DNA of 64,000 nucleotides from Affinundibacterium flavidum (lineage in GTDB: Bacteria; Pseudomonadota; Gammaproteobacteria; Burkholderiales; Burkholderiaceae_D), in contig NZ_JACOGA010000004.1 in the NCBI RefSeq assembly GCF_014284175.1, forward strand, positions 1 through 64,000, in the 5' to 3' direction. Shown here piece after piece: positions 24,701 to 30,619 of the stretch. The stretch's first letter is position 1, and every line of letters starts with the position of its first letter. The position numbers and the translations under genes are program-made. Below the pieces are notes generated by a model. That model saw only the letters and a list, made by a program, of their open reading frames with translations, was not told the DNA's origin and did not search any database.

Positions 24701-27700
24701 CAATACGATTGGCGCTTTCAATGCCCAATTCACTTAACTTTCCACCTATCGCAAATAATTTTGAATTAGGTGCCCATTTTCGAATCGAGAAGTCACCACG
24801 CGGAAGCGTGTCTGACATTTTCCGACGATGCCCAGTGAGGGTATCAATAACAAAATAATCAACTCCCTGACTGCCATAAACGGGAACAAGTACCTTGTTT
24901 TGATCAGGTGAAAATATCAGGTCACCAAGACTTCCGCTCCCCACATCTGCGTTACTAAAAAGTACGGTCTCAGCACTAACGCCGTCTGTTGGTATACTAA
25001 GAATCGCATTGTTGACCTTAGCTATATAGGCGCTACCATCTCCATTTAAATCACTACCACCAGGATTGGTATCAAAACTACCTTGCGGTTCTACACGAAT
25101 CTGCTTGACCGCACGGCCATCGCCACTTGCGATCCATAACTGTTCCTGATACTGTCCTGCAGCAATTTTCTGAACTCGCGTAAATGCCAATTTTTCGCCA
25201 TTCAAAGACATACCAAAATAGCGATTCCAATCCGGCAAATTCAATAATTCACTCGACAATACAGGCGTTAGATCTGATCCATTTGTCAGCTCACGATAGA
25301 AGGTGCTGAGGAAATTGGGTGAAGTATAATAATCACGTTGATTGAACAAGAAGATACGTTCTTCATCCGCGGTCACGCGCAGAGACTTAGACGCTTGCTG
25401 CCATCTCGCATCGCCAATTTCACAACTTAGATTTGTGAATTGCTCATATCCAGTATCGATCGCGTCAATAATTGATGAACGATTTGTATCAATTGTTACT
25501 CTTACTTCTCCAAGCAATGACGCTTTGGAGTCGAGCACACGAATCCGATATTCACCATCAGACACCACAACACCCAATTGATTTAGACCATCCCAGGTCA
25601 CACTGCCAGTTTGTGCATTCTTAAATTGCTCTCCTGCAAATGTACGAACGGTTTTTCCATACTTATTGAGGATATTGACACTCACATCAGTACTTGTCTG
25701 CAAGCGGAAACTCAGTACCGTATCGTCTTTCACGCCATCGCCATTTGGTGAGAAATATCGATTGGAAACATAGAAGTCACTGTCTTGTACTATCAGATCC
25801 CTGCGAGCAAAATTATTTGTCTTATTTTTTTCTTCGATTGCATTGTCTGGATCGACGAGGACAAATAAGCTACGCGTCAGGCTCACTGCTCCCGCTGGGA
25901 AAATATAATCGAGCGTTGTACTTTCTAATCCCGCCAAAACTGGAATTATTTTATCTGTACCAATCGCTTTGCCGTTTTGAGATGGATCTCCGTCGTAGAG
26001 ACGCACAACAATATTCTTTGCGCTTTGTTTCCCTAAATTATTCAATTTCACAGATACAGTAACAGTGTCGCCAGGTTTTGGAGACGCCGGTGTAAGCACT
26101 ATATCCGCGGCGGAAATTGCAAGATCTGTCATAGTCAATGGCGTGATCATTGCAAATGCAGCGTTGTCTTCTCGCGTAATTTCACTCTGTTTTTTATATG
26201 GATCAACAGAGACAAAAATCATATGTTCAAGCGCATCTGGCAAGCGAGGCCATTTAGCAACGACCGTCACACTTTCGCCCGGGTTCAAATTTGCAATTTT
26301 TTGAATCGGCGCAAACAACCTTCCTAGTGCAGGATCACCGTCATAGAAGCCAACTTCAATATCGCTTGCAGCCAGATTGCCAATATTTCGCACAATCTGA
26401 CTTACGGTCAATTCTTGATTTTCAATATTCAGGGCAGGTGAAATAACAAGGTCTTTAAAACTCACGGCCAGATTTGCTCCGTTTGCTTCAAGTACCTTAA
26501 AGCTAATCTGATCAGCATTATTAGTTTTGTCAATTTCAGTCAAAATATTGTCTGAATCTAACTCAACATGAAACACTAAATCACCACCGAATTCTGCGCG
26601 CCACACTACATCTTGATCGACGGCGGATCCCGCGGCTATTTGTACAGTGCGATTTGCAACTTCAACATTCTTCACACCATTAGATACAAAATAACGTACT
26701 TTAAACGGCGGGGAATCTATCGTGCCTGCATTACGAATTTTGACTTTAAACTGCGCATCGGATCCTACATAAACGGGAGAACGAGCTAAGACAGTTTCTC
26801 CGTGACGTATTTCCAAATCGAGAGAGGGCGTTGTTTCAACCGACAGTGAAGCCAGGTTATTTGATTTATCCGATTCAGTAATCAAATTTTCTGGATCGAT
26901 CAGTACAGCATACTTCGAGACTCCTGGTCGCAATACTGTTCCGCTAAAATTAACGACTTGCTGTGAGCGGCCAAGCAAATTAAGAACTCTTTCATCAATA
27001 ACCTTCGCGTCGCTCCCCTCTCCCTCACGAAGAACAACGCGAACATTAGGTGCGTCGGTTTTTCCAATATTGAAAATCGGACCAGAGATAGAAAATATCG
27101 TTGGCAACCTATTTGGATGTGGCGGACTAATAATCATGTCGCTAGCATTGATTGCCAGTTCAACTGCTGCAGGTGCCTCTCGCACCGTTACGTTAATTTG
27201 TTGGCGATTATCAGATTTGGTGACTTCTTGTATGGTGTTTTCTGGGTCAACCAATGCATATAGTGTGTGAGCACCCGCCTTTCCGAAGGTGTTCCACAAA
27301 ACTTTCAATTCCACATTTGCACCAACAGCTAGGGCTGGAATACTGATATCTGATCCTATTTGCTGACTGGCCAATGCAGGATCACCATCAAACACACGGA
27401 CCTTTCCTGCAGGAGCAGTGCTGGTTCCGTTATTTGAGACTTTAAAACTCACAACAGTTTGCTGGCCATCGAGCAGCCCCTCAGATGCGATTTTTAGATC
27501 AGTTAGTGCCCAGTTAAATAGTCCAGAACTGCGCAGCAAACGTAACGCAAGTGCCGTCGAATATGCACTTTTATTCCAACTGCCATCAATAAGTTGAGTA
27601 GAAGCTACATAGGACGTCGCATCTGCCGCCCGAATTTGCCCAAGCGCATTTTGAGTCAGCAATGCCAATACAACGTTCGCAGTATCATGTACGGTACTGG

Positions 27701-29408
27701 GACTATCACCAAATCCACCGTCCGAATTCTGTCGCTGCGCCAGAAAGGAAATTATTTTTGACGAAGCACTAGTGGGAATACTACGCCCACTAAGTGACTG
27801 AAGCGCAGTCGCGGTAACACTTGTCCGGGAAACACCACCGGTCAAGTTGCCCCAACCGCCATCAACATTCTGGTTCGCGAGCAAAAATGCCACAGCTCTA
27901 TCTAATTTTTCTTTCACTAAACTGGTATCAAGTGATCGCAGTGCGAGTATGGCGAGAGCAGTATCGAGAGGGTTACTTTGATATGAAAGCGAAACACCCC
28001 AACCACCATCCAGATTTTGCATAGCAAGCACTTTGTCTACTTGATCTGGGGAGTTAACACCCGCGCCAGTAAGCGTTCGCAGACTACGCGCAATGTAATC
28101 TGTATTTCCAGGATTTTGCCCAGTCAGCCAAGACAAAGTCTTTTGCTTACCAACAAATCCAACACCATCTAAATCATTTAATGTTTCAAATGCAAAAACC
28201 GTGTCTCGTACTTTAGTAAATGGATTATCTTCCCAATAGCCATCAATGGATTGTTGATTTTTTAACCAAGCCAATCCATCGGGAATATTCGCTCCACCAC
28301 TTCGAACCTGCCCTGATTGAGTATTATTGCTTGAATCGTCTTTGCCCAAAACAGCAAGCTCACTATATGAATGGGCGATTGCCCTACCGCCTGTCATGAC
28401 GGCAAGGCGAGTATTGATCGCTTTGCGAATACCATTGAGTGCGGCTATTTCAGCATCGGTGGGTTCCGCACCTGCTCGCGATAAAAGCACAAATCCTAAA
28501 CGAAATTCTTTCTGTGAATTATCCGCCGATGGGATGCGCGGTCCCTCTGCCGCAATGACATCCTCAATTGAAATTTCTCTGCGTACACCACTCACCGTCA
28601 CGCCACTTAATGGCAGACGATTCTTATCGATGTTGGGATTGTCAATAAGGAAGAAAGTTGGCACCTCATTCTTCTTGTACATCCCCATTAGATACAGATC
28701 AAGTGGACTGAAAAATTGATAGCCACCAGTCGAAGTAAAACTGCCATCTGAATTGTCTCGCCATTGATTACCATACTCGACTGAGGCACCACTATTGAGA
28801 AGAAAACTCCAATGCGAATTATCTTTTCCTAGTAATGCTGTGCTCAGCGTTCCATCGGCAGCTTTGAAGCGTACACGAGCGCCCCATTGGTGCAAAAATT
28901 CGTGTGAGAAAGTTCGTAAAACAGATTCAAAATCAGGATTAAACGGATTGGTCGTATATCGGCTTAATGCCGCCATATCGATATACCCCAACAATTTTCC
29001 ACTACTGCCAAACTCCTTCGTATTATCGAACTGTGGAATCCCTAGACCCTTAACCTTATTCTGAACTCCCAAATGAGACGCCAGCGCATCTCCTGTATCA
29101 AATTCAAAATTACTAAACACCACAATGAAATCATAATGATCAGGGTGCGTGCGATAAAACTCTTTGGCAATGACAGTCCTCGGTTCCACATTGACTTGTC
29201 CGTCGCCGGATTTAATGCCGTAATTACCAGTCAGCTGAATAACTGAAACATCATTTTTATCTTTAAGGTGACGAGCCTGATAAAACCCCGTGTTGGGAAA
29301 AGATGAAGTTGATGGAAAGTCCGCACGTGCCAATACCCACCAAAACAGACTTAGCGTCATCAAAAGAAAGGAACTGCCCAATCTAATCGTTTGTCGATTT
29401 AACTTCAT
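9750..29408 (-). CDS. 6,552-aa exported multidomain protein: HExxH metallopeptidase-like head, toroid, CARDB/Ig/FN3 repeats, propellers
   Basis: One uninterrupted frame starts with a signal peptide (residues 1-29, ending ARA-D). A metallopeptidase-like domain follows, with H169-E-F-L-H173-Q-W-G and downstream HWSFLL, EYGNQWRDN and FSPLDLYLMGM motifs. Residues about 373-626 are alpha/alpha-toroid repeats of squalene-cyclase/prenyltransferase type (QNxDGGWG, repeated). Five CARDB-like domains span about 635-1200. Four FSPNGDG-type Ig modules sit near 1220, 1894, 2637 and 2857. TolB-like propellers lie at about 1345-1777 and 4280-4583. Fibronectin III modules lie between about 3260 and 4220 and enclose a discoidin-like domain (3867-3990). 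Another CARDB starts near 4617, then 171-residue Ig tandem repeats (about 5152-6010), a possible ThuA-like domain (6137-6330) and a DUF11-like module. It is probably a secreted or surface protease/adhesin. Function is unknown and proteolysis is inferred from HExxHxxG only. The Shine-Dalgarno is weak. Confidence 0.95.
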   Translation of the reverse strand: MKLNRQTIRLGSSFLLMTLSLFWWVLARADFPSTSSFPNTGFYQARHLKDKNDVSVIQLTGNYGIKSGDGQVNVEPRTVIAKEFYRTHPDHYDFIVVFSNFEFDTGDALASHLGVQNKVKGLGIPQFDNTKEFGSSGKLLGYIDMAALSRYTTNPFNPDFESVLRTFSHEFLHQWGARVRFKAADGTLSTALLGKDNSHWSFLLNSGASVEYGNQWRDNSDGSFTSTGGYQFFSPLDLYLMGMYKKNEVPTFFLIDNPNIDKNRLPLSGVTVSGVRREISIEDVIAAEGPRIPSADNSQKEFRLGFVLLSRAGAEPTDAEIAALNGIRKAINTRLAVMTGGRAIAHSYSELAVLGKDDSSNNTQSGQVRSGGANIPDGLAWLKNQQSIDGYWEDNPFTKVRDTVFAFETLNDLDGVGFVGKQKTLSWLTGQNPGNTDYIARSLRTLTGAGVNSPDQVDKVLAMQNLDGGWGVSLSYQSNPLDTALAILALRSLDTSLVKEKLDRAVAFLLANQNVDGGWGNLTGGVSRTSVTATALQSLSGRSIPTSASSKIISFLAQRQNSDGGFGDSPSTVHDTANVVLALLTQNALGQIRAADATSYVASTQLIDGSWNKSAYSTALALRLLRSSGLFNWALTDLKIASEGLLDGQQTVVSFKVSNNGTSTAPAGKVRVFDGDPALASQQIGSDISIPALAVGANVELKVLWNTFGKAGAHTLYALVDPENTIQEVTKSDNRQQINVTVREAPAAVELAINASDMIISPPHPNRLPTIFSISGPIFNIGKTDAPNVRVVLREGEGSDAKVIDERVLNLLGRSQQVVNFSGTVLRPGVSKYAVLIDPENLITESDKSNNLASLSVETTPSLDLEIRHGETVLARSPVYVGSDAQFKVKIRNAGTIDSPPFKVRYFVSNGVKNVEVANRTVQIAAGSAVDQDVVWRAEFGGDLVFHVELDSDNILTEIDKTNNADQISFKVLEANGANLAVSFKDLVISPALNIENQELTVSQIVRNIGNLAASDIEVGFYDGDPALGRLFAPIQKIANLNPGESVTVVAKWPRLPDALEHMIFVSVDPYKKQSEITREDNAAFAMITPLTMTDLAISAADIVLTPASPKPGDTVTVSVKLNNLGKQSAKNIVVRLYDGDPSQNGKAIGTDKIIPVLAGLESTTLDYIFPAGAVSLTRSLFVLVDPDNAIEEKNKTNNFARRDLIVQDSDFYVSNRYFSPNGDGVKDDTVLSFRLQTSTDVSVNILNKYGKTVRTFAGEQFKNAQTGSVTWDGLNQLGVVVSDGEYRIRVLDSKASLLGEVRVTIDTNRSSIIDAIDTGYEQFTNLSCEIGDARWQQASKSLRVTADEERIFLFNQRDYYTSPNFLSTFYRELTNGSDLTPVLSSELLNLPDWNRYFGMSLNGEKLAFTRVQKIAAGQYQEQLWIASGDGRAVKQIRVEPQGSFDTNPGGSDLNGDGSAYIAKVNNAILSIPTDGVSAETVLFSNADVGSGSLGDLIFSPDQNKVLVPVYGSQGVDYFVIDTLTGHRRKMSDTLPRGDFSIRKWAPNSKLFAIGGKLSELGIESANRIDARIYVFDTEFNVVKSFETAVGNASIENGEGKIANLAWASSSTEFVFGFSTCFESCRSESIASNSVAHKLAGPPVVLGGYSGPQHVMVKADLSSGELEYVESARIQTRQVNAESVMYAWAPNERTVIRQLGNDCENQAEQTCIDAVLLDDANKVRPLFKNWHSSADLTNNRSDIRMSLQGFLPSGRKLMFSSWRAARDSSSSCYESGPDQYSFGSLLNMSLDLQPLRSATIGGLILRGTATDQNFSRYMIEYAAASTPNDWKTVVPGSSTPIIDGVFTNWVPPAFGHYYLRLTVEDLAGNKRQQIRRISWMDTPSITDLYKDTEFVSPNGDSVQDVLKLHYRVLDPVHLEFTVYDANNAAIRSVSRDHYSIGQEAFFVWDGRDDQGRTVSDGRYRVAVQSYEFFVNIDNTPPDSLLSLTSAYGFRFDQEKGAKFVAYVPKLTWASSDQNYASMLIERVSANNSNEWQEFGRFPAIKDEGAELLDPKGFVGTKYRMIVSDKAGTKTSSSTAPAAQELFLLNFAEHSRTNPPENMRWKQIVSVPYSNAEKIGGIPFLSGISGAAPVRLIFAETLRKGINKVVLQFKERLVSEKDLPLSALDGATWNEVPISSFLQHDILKNDYVSVGSTPTDHFFEFLWDLKGIKSRTDYIVRLKVVDDDTNEFVAMSPYLIRIDNHFTIAGVKDYRGGVEQAIEVLAQIVWNEPMIRADLLISSTDDPRYLTERLIQTVQNPNDLYTHYLGTELLKDLSLHSCDRYSIRLKGTTASGDVVYTQSNVLPTHCLGVNWVAGPETSLVCNATPSSKLQFTLSPYAKDGRKLTQLLLGRLTADGREEIIHNWNDITQSEYVFSIDTSNIASGEKQFFARIINEDGKVATEILSIPVVHTAPTARITYPSDGQKMCGIKARSPLDLKKLVNVVAIEGSITSDSNVSYALEFGKGSNPTDWKTFSPAGVEKTRTGFSGLRQSAQRIRPPALPPTFCSYPDSKLCDDFHPLQWSSANVQLDENFPGSVARSGELGRLGLFENEQIEGDISVRLRVFNAAGYQSCSAPVQFALDNQLQLNPSSIDRKVFSPKASSLPDHVSLKISPAESVTVDIHVYSAQRNEQGDTIAIGSSIRHLAQTQSLIAGEYAYDWDGRATDGKIVTDGLYLLRVVYEDSCGNTKEVDHVVEVDSTPPTILVTAPIRDAKLGLIAQINGAIRDANFMSYTVQYALASNPEFWITIENGSKPTPTQVSEQGLATWNTLGLSGLLSLRVVAQDSVGNNSVVSMPIEITTRNDLISYLESAPAIFSPNGDGKRDMATIRYALLSPAKVKLEILRDTIDGSLVKTLINDEVLNSGAAVRLWDGTNLLGQLERDGLYFAKMTATSLDNASVKQEVATQIVLDNVAPKATITYPKTNFVTAKGNVSYAVSDAYLDTYKVYFAANAVTNTSGTNWQLVAEGAVDQVAAAANSLEGLPEAKYGVKIVAVDKAENLTESTKFFEIDNTPPKISFDLPTNESYVSAKKGLVKLSATITEKNLATYKLRYGQGNPSENFSDIISGDSLQSSELVKFWDVSQILDGTYTLWLKANDLAGLTNQATLSVTVDNTLPVASISAPLDLSYVKRGMDIVGTASDTNFHDYKIEIAAGSKRLADRWSLLSTSTTAVSSGALLNWQQLPSDGTHTLKLTVTDKAGNTTETLSEIIVDTVAPGVVTNVEVKLENRQDARLSWSASVENDVVGYAIFRNGVRINSEVVKGNTYVDSSLLNGTYSYTIRAIDRAGWEGLNSNSVSLVVDQTGPTAQIFTPARGSLVSSLLDIKGTANSSLGLKEYRLYVGAGDKPTVWQQLRRSSISTIADVLGSWNTLGLPENSVQTLKLEVEDISGQIATDSVTISVDNVSPLSPTSLTANANADTVTLSWTPSASSDLAGYILYRDERVANAIGAVIGSLKPYLIVPSNFVDLKVADGLHTYAVQAMDRAENLSALSNTVSVTLDNRAPHASIIKPVDGTKFDKTIYLLATAADTDIATVQFQYKSLVDNVWTNFSGPVSKVPYETNWTPIGTAYGDYLLQAVATDVTGHTDAAPVAIKVSYKNLTVPDTVNGLKAKVDGGNVNLTWNSNTSNELAGYVVDRIDPAGKIVRLTNAPVNGLSFVDENLDDASYRYRIYAVSTNEIMSKPSTDVTALVYTPAIVQPYTPTLDTTYGLIGKGLAKNKVLLSSNASVIAQFDAIEDGTFAKADIPLNSGENIFTLNQKDADGNVSKSINFHVVKADIPSAPVGLAGSSNGLNATINWTPNVDVGIRGYHVQVNGINNVEIASGTIATASSSNPNYYAEPSNAIDGNLSTAWRPDPQLAEQNQWLSLSYAQTVTVQQIKVVSQNILSDYDIEAWDGQVWVPVAGIRGNTSIHVETILSRPYLTNQLRIKLIKSKYGESSIDEVLVSIIPTQTENTWSGQVKNGINNFSVFAQNSSGVFSAPANLRQTIGDVVAPDAVVLSSAVDASSVVLNWTESIAADLAAYEVFRDGISIAKIVDLQNRRFVDKELPNGSYRYTVKALDALNNASPSSNESVASISVNIPSGPINLTLAPVASGNALKLMWNAPAIGAVPASYQILRSNNSSGPYQPIAQQITNLNYLDNALKNGEIYFYLVTAMDKLGNVQVQSNQVSGKPSDTLAPISPVIFMPVTGNMSVTTTKPVINISGMAEPGATVSLIRNQAVLDVGMTSKDVVKKTIRVSNIFDSFNMSADGQHLALVGRSLTLLDLDTGLSKVVPGAIQPNAAIWSADGSTVGFVQYDSQVDHLSIYSFQEGQETIRRESDLQIADRSFTWSPDGMSIAAVGARDQNEQGLWLIDRATKNLRLLISANMWELSGKLVWSPNGKWLAYQRNQILNVLNLETGISVEVISGRESSSASWSSDSSRLLYQFRNANGNSQVALYQPETGLTRVIGEDRLNNGDDLYPHFLPGVSGDYLTLEGSNLVVHSSDGNIKSVVANDAQAASDKTLVTRSGLLLYQATSDNSDLVLTRVTPAGYFQFPAVKLRAGENLFTAHASDQFGNRGSESEPVRVTLNAGPMPDLLAELQDIVLLPSTPLLGEKSRVTAQIRNQGNLPANNFRVNVKLRAPDGIVLNLLDEIVPSLAGASNVIYPIDWTPVQAGTYTLTLSLDPLEAVQESNETNNSVVREFSVAANAIPGLSVKTDSATYAANVPVDVNFVVTNPGSLFSGVIKSSIEDQNGFLVSELGEISVKDLKFGQTIQSSAHWNTGSLYAGAYRVVAKLYNNVNALIDTGTTIFSVNSVQNVQANLITDKAQYQTQQTVQLNAKIQLNGNESLQNSLATLQIFNAKGEVVYQSEQALETLYTGTPTAINFAWNTSAMSLGMYRATLRVSVNSTRLADVDASFEVIRNVVEQVEGSIIVDAANVAPGDRLAISYSVKNVGTVSLTGTPVILNVLDPESGKIVAHYQTTVNLNEGTEAKGQAWFEVDSWPIKPLQILMSAEISGKLIALDRGILRVVDRLPPTLTILTPLPSQYFNSNLLALSVRSNDKDTRVAKVEYSIDGTSWNILPPQGSGADIYGLKLTGLPDGLLSIFLRTTDIANNTSQPVNLNAQVDNLAPQISVTGVTDGGKYLNSVIPIVNVTDLNLNAVSITLDEQNFVSATPVTISGSHTLKVVAEDKAGNTTTRIIQFFIGNLPRVELLTPTANAIVRLPLTLAAQAFSDGSSIVKIEYAVNGAAWIDMQVNSGAQCQALLTGLTDSVHSFSLRATDALGQMSEVVSTNIQVDNTAPVIAVSGVADAQQYTSAVTPVITVTDTNLLTTKLLLDGVSYVSGTVIAKSGAHVLQIDADDKAGNQVSKTIRFQIAYAAPVVNVLAPLSGKFVRTPLTLSASATSASSTISRVEYQVNGGVWGAMSVAAPNFVATITDLPDGAYKLNVRATDDESQTSAIAGVDVIVDNTAPVIAVSGVTDAQQYTSAVTPVITVTDTNLLTTKLLLDGVSYVSGTAVNKSGAHVLQIDADDKAGNQVSKTIRFQIAYAAPVVNVLAPLSGKFVRTPLTLSASATSASSTISRVEYQVNGGVWGAMSVAAPNFVATITDLPDGAYKLNVRATDAESQTSAIAGVDVIVDNTAPVIAVSGVTDAQQYTSAVTPVITVTDTNLLTTKLLLDGVSYVSGTVVNKSGAHILQIDADDKAGNQVSRTIRFQIAYAAPVVNVLAPLSGKFVRTPLTLSASATSASSTISRVEYQVNGGAWEAMSVAAPNFVATITDLPDGAYKLNVRATDAESQTSAIAGVDVIVDNTAPVIAVSGVTDAQQYTSAVTPVITVTDTNLLTTKLLLDGVSYVSGTVVNKSGAHILQIDADDKAGNQVSKTIRFQITLAIPTVTITAPINGLNVRTPMTLTATANSSASTIAKLEYQVDSGAWSLMTMAGTQYQSVISTMTEGPHKARVRATDNLEQVSNVAEVDFVVDNSELVGTMTLSAKDIPVGDPILVSFAVTNSGKVALSNLPLKLSIIDAASKKVVAEYPYSINLAIAAKYSASTSWTTTGTAGSNYQVALSATVAGKEQILVQDKFALSEPKVKVTINQQTSSWQSVLVYSACKRASDDYLGQCGATPIPIENSSALAICDASRAQMLDLYLDGLGVAHKVTSSPSTFLNELRSGLYSTVWLSNGATNIAEPAGAEVRAAIVRGNSMLLDGLGDSRNTQISQCSGVNYNGKYSVADQVLNMSGNLFAPGSFRITNSPVKLAATAGSLPQAKMNSATPTDAIVSGQLANGKTLTFGFDLEETLRSQSIDGRWFDVMTKSFDYLKSDAIAPQDLVTGQVFNLSTTIKNDGKAVVLQIIQTLPADAQIIGLEPFGLVTNSPTGQVVTWTIPVAPNETKYLKARLRAPTMAGHFQVTTTSNQVVLLNITKLQTQTFDIDVKSGAQLLTQLISQISTMSFTDPEKIAIRSAVIDELSRAQLAMMTSSNDEVLRRLLVVQSRLPRIDTNGTQGILLAKLIGIAEWKISK
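11655..13435 (-). repeat. 513-bp near-identical tandem repeats inside the 6,552-aa gene (about 3.5 copies)
   Basis: Copies begin at 11655, 12168, 12681 and 13194, exactly 513 bp (171 codons) apart. The fourth is partial and diverges near 13435. They differ at only scattered bases, so the array is recent or kept uniform by recombination. Each unit encodes an Ig-like pair of modules beginning VDNTAPVIAVSGV and containing DKAGNQVSKTIRF and VEYQVNGG. A diverged copy lies on the N-terminal side (about 13436-13955), and another diverged half copy continues on the C-terminal side, down to about 11400. Confidence 0.95.
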
Positions 29409-29469
29409 CTTAATTTATCAAAACCTTGAATATGTTCTGCAATGACCATTCACTGACAGAAAAATAAAA

Positions 29470-29517
29470 AGATTTCAAATCTTCCTGGCGTCTAAACGCT
29501 CAATCAATTTGAAATCT
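29470..29517 (-). terminator. Intercistronic hairpin before the 6,552-aa gene
   Basis: Perfect 11-bp arms AGATTTCAAAT (29470-29480) and ATTTGAAATCT (29507-29517) enclose a 26-nt loop that itself contains GCGT/ACGC. Read on the minus strand the stem is followed by TTTTTATTTTTC. This is a plausible intrinsic terminator or attenuator for the 199-aa gene, placed between it and the giant gene. The stem is AT-rich, so strength is uncertain. Confidence 0.55.
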
Positions 29518-29553
29518 GTCTGGATTTTCGACAAGAACTTGATTCTTACTGGC

Positions 29554-30153
29554 TTACTGTTGTTCAACGCCATTAACAAAACTCTTCTTTTCCGGACGCT
29601 CATCTTCTTTTCGACTGGATAATGGATCTCGACCTCGAACCATAGTCGGTGGAAGCATATATAGTTCTGGTACTACTGATTTACTGAATCGTTGTAGACG
29701 GCCACCAAGTGTTCCTTGGGTCTTGTAGAGCCAGGCTAGTTGTTTTTCAGGAGCGTCCAATCGCCTTTCCTCAAGAACCGCCTTATCAAGCGCGATCCTG
29801 ATTAGCTTTGTCTGAGTTCCTGGGATAAGTTCTTCAGCATGTACTGTTATCAGGCCACGTTCTGGAACAGAAAAAACGCCAATTTGCTCTTTCGTGTCGA
29901 CCGCAAGAAGACGTATTGAGTCCAATGTCAATGTGGTTGTGGAATCCAATTGCAAGTTCGAGGATCCTAGAACGGCACCTACTTTTGACTTCACTGAAAC
30001 GCTTGCTGGCTTGTTGCCATTAGGTTTTACCTGCGCCCAAACATTGGACTCTTCACATGCCAATAAGAAAACGCAAAAAAGGAATTGAACGGCACCTATT
30101 GCCACGTCATTTTTGTCCAAAATATTCACCCAAATAAGAAAAGACAAACTCAT
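29554..30153 (-). CDS. Exported protein of unknown function, 199 aa
   Basis: I do not recognise a family. The N-terminus has a hydrophobic stretch (about residues 20-32) ending in FLLAC and then NVWAQ, so it is exported. Whether it is a lipoprotein is unclear because Leu at -2 is atypical for a lipobox. The middle (about 55-125) is Val/Leu/Thr-rich with regular beta-like spacing. The last 45 residues are rich in charged residues and probably disordered. It directly precedes the 6,552-aa gene on the same strand, with a 145-bp gap containing a hairpin, and has a good promoter 43 bp upstream of its ATG. It may be the first gene of the giant-protein operon. Confidence 0.75.
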   Translation of the reverse strand: MSLSFLIWVNILDKNDVAIGAVQFLFCVFLLACEESNVWAQVKPNGNKPASVSVKSKVGAVLGSSNLQLDSTTTLTLDSIRLLAVDTKEQIGVFSVPERGLITVHAEELIPGTQTKLIRIALDKAVLEERRLDAPEKQLAWLYKTQGTLGGRLQRFSKSVVPELYMLPPTMVRGRDPLSSRKEDERPEKKSFVNGVEQQ

Positions 30154-30195
30154 TGAAATGTGAAATACAAATTCATTTTTGTTAAAATTAACTCA

Positions 30196-30224
30196 AATAT
30201 AATGCATATTTAACATTTAATCAA
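30196..30224 (-). promoter_or_regulatory. Sigma-70-like promoter for the 199-aa gene and giant-protein cluster
   Basis: On the minus strand a TTGATT box (30224-30219) and a TATATT box (30201-30196) are separated by exactly 17 bp in very AT-rich DNA. The ATG at 30153 lies about 43 bp downstream of the -10 box. Confidence 0.55.
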
Positions 30225-30236
30225 ATATGTATCCTA

Positions 30237-30523
30237 ATGATGATTGCATTTGAGCAATGCAAACCAAAATTACATGGAGTGCAACTCAAATGCGAGCAAA
30301 AGGAATGGGGAATTAAATCGAAGGACAGCTTGTGCTCATTGGCCAAGCGCCACGAAATCATCAAGCTCTATACGGTCAGTGGTCGCTATGATTTATGCGC
30401 CAAGCTATCAACAGAATCGACGCACGAGCTCGATGCCGTGATTGACAAAATACATTTGATTAAGGGGGGGTGGATACGTTTTCGACGATTTTGTTGTCGA
30501 CTAAATTGGATAGGCCGGAATAG
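30237..30523 (+). pseudogene. Frameshifted Lrp/AsnC-type RAM (ligand-binding) domain gene
   Basis: Residues encoded at about 30330-30465 read AKRHEIIKLYTVSGRYDLCA followed by a helix like LDAVIDKI, the characteristic RAM domain of Lrp/AsnC regulators. In the initial frame the text then turns to nonsense after a run of seven G (30464-30470). In another frame the missing last strand appears (DTFSTILLSTKLDR) and ends at the TAG at 30521. Five or eight G would restore one reading frame. No DNA-binding helix-turn-helix is encoded upstream, so the ancestor may have been a stand-alone RAM protein. Either a real indel or a homopolymer sequencing error explains the break. It is oriented opposite to both flanking genes. 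Confidence 0.7.
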
Positions 30524-30573
30524 AGTCACTTCGATTTAAGGAAATTTAAGTGGCCGACGACGTTGTTCGGCGA

Positions 30574-30611
30574 CCCCGATCGTGAGTTTGAATTCTATAG
30601 TCACGTCGGGG
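30574..30611 (-). terminator. Bulged GC-rich hairpin after the TPR gene
   Basis: CCCCGATCGTGA (30574-30585) pairs with TCACGTCGGGG (30601-30611) with one bulge. It lies just downstream of the TPR gene stop on the minus strand. There is no T-run, so termination is only possible, not shown. Confidence 0.35.
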
Positions 30612-30619
30612 ACCTTACT

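Noticed and set aside
10072..29064. Numerous plus-strand open frames within the giant gene
   Set aside because: They have no family resemblance, and those at 11953, 12466 and 12979 merely repeat with the 513-bp units.
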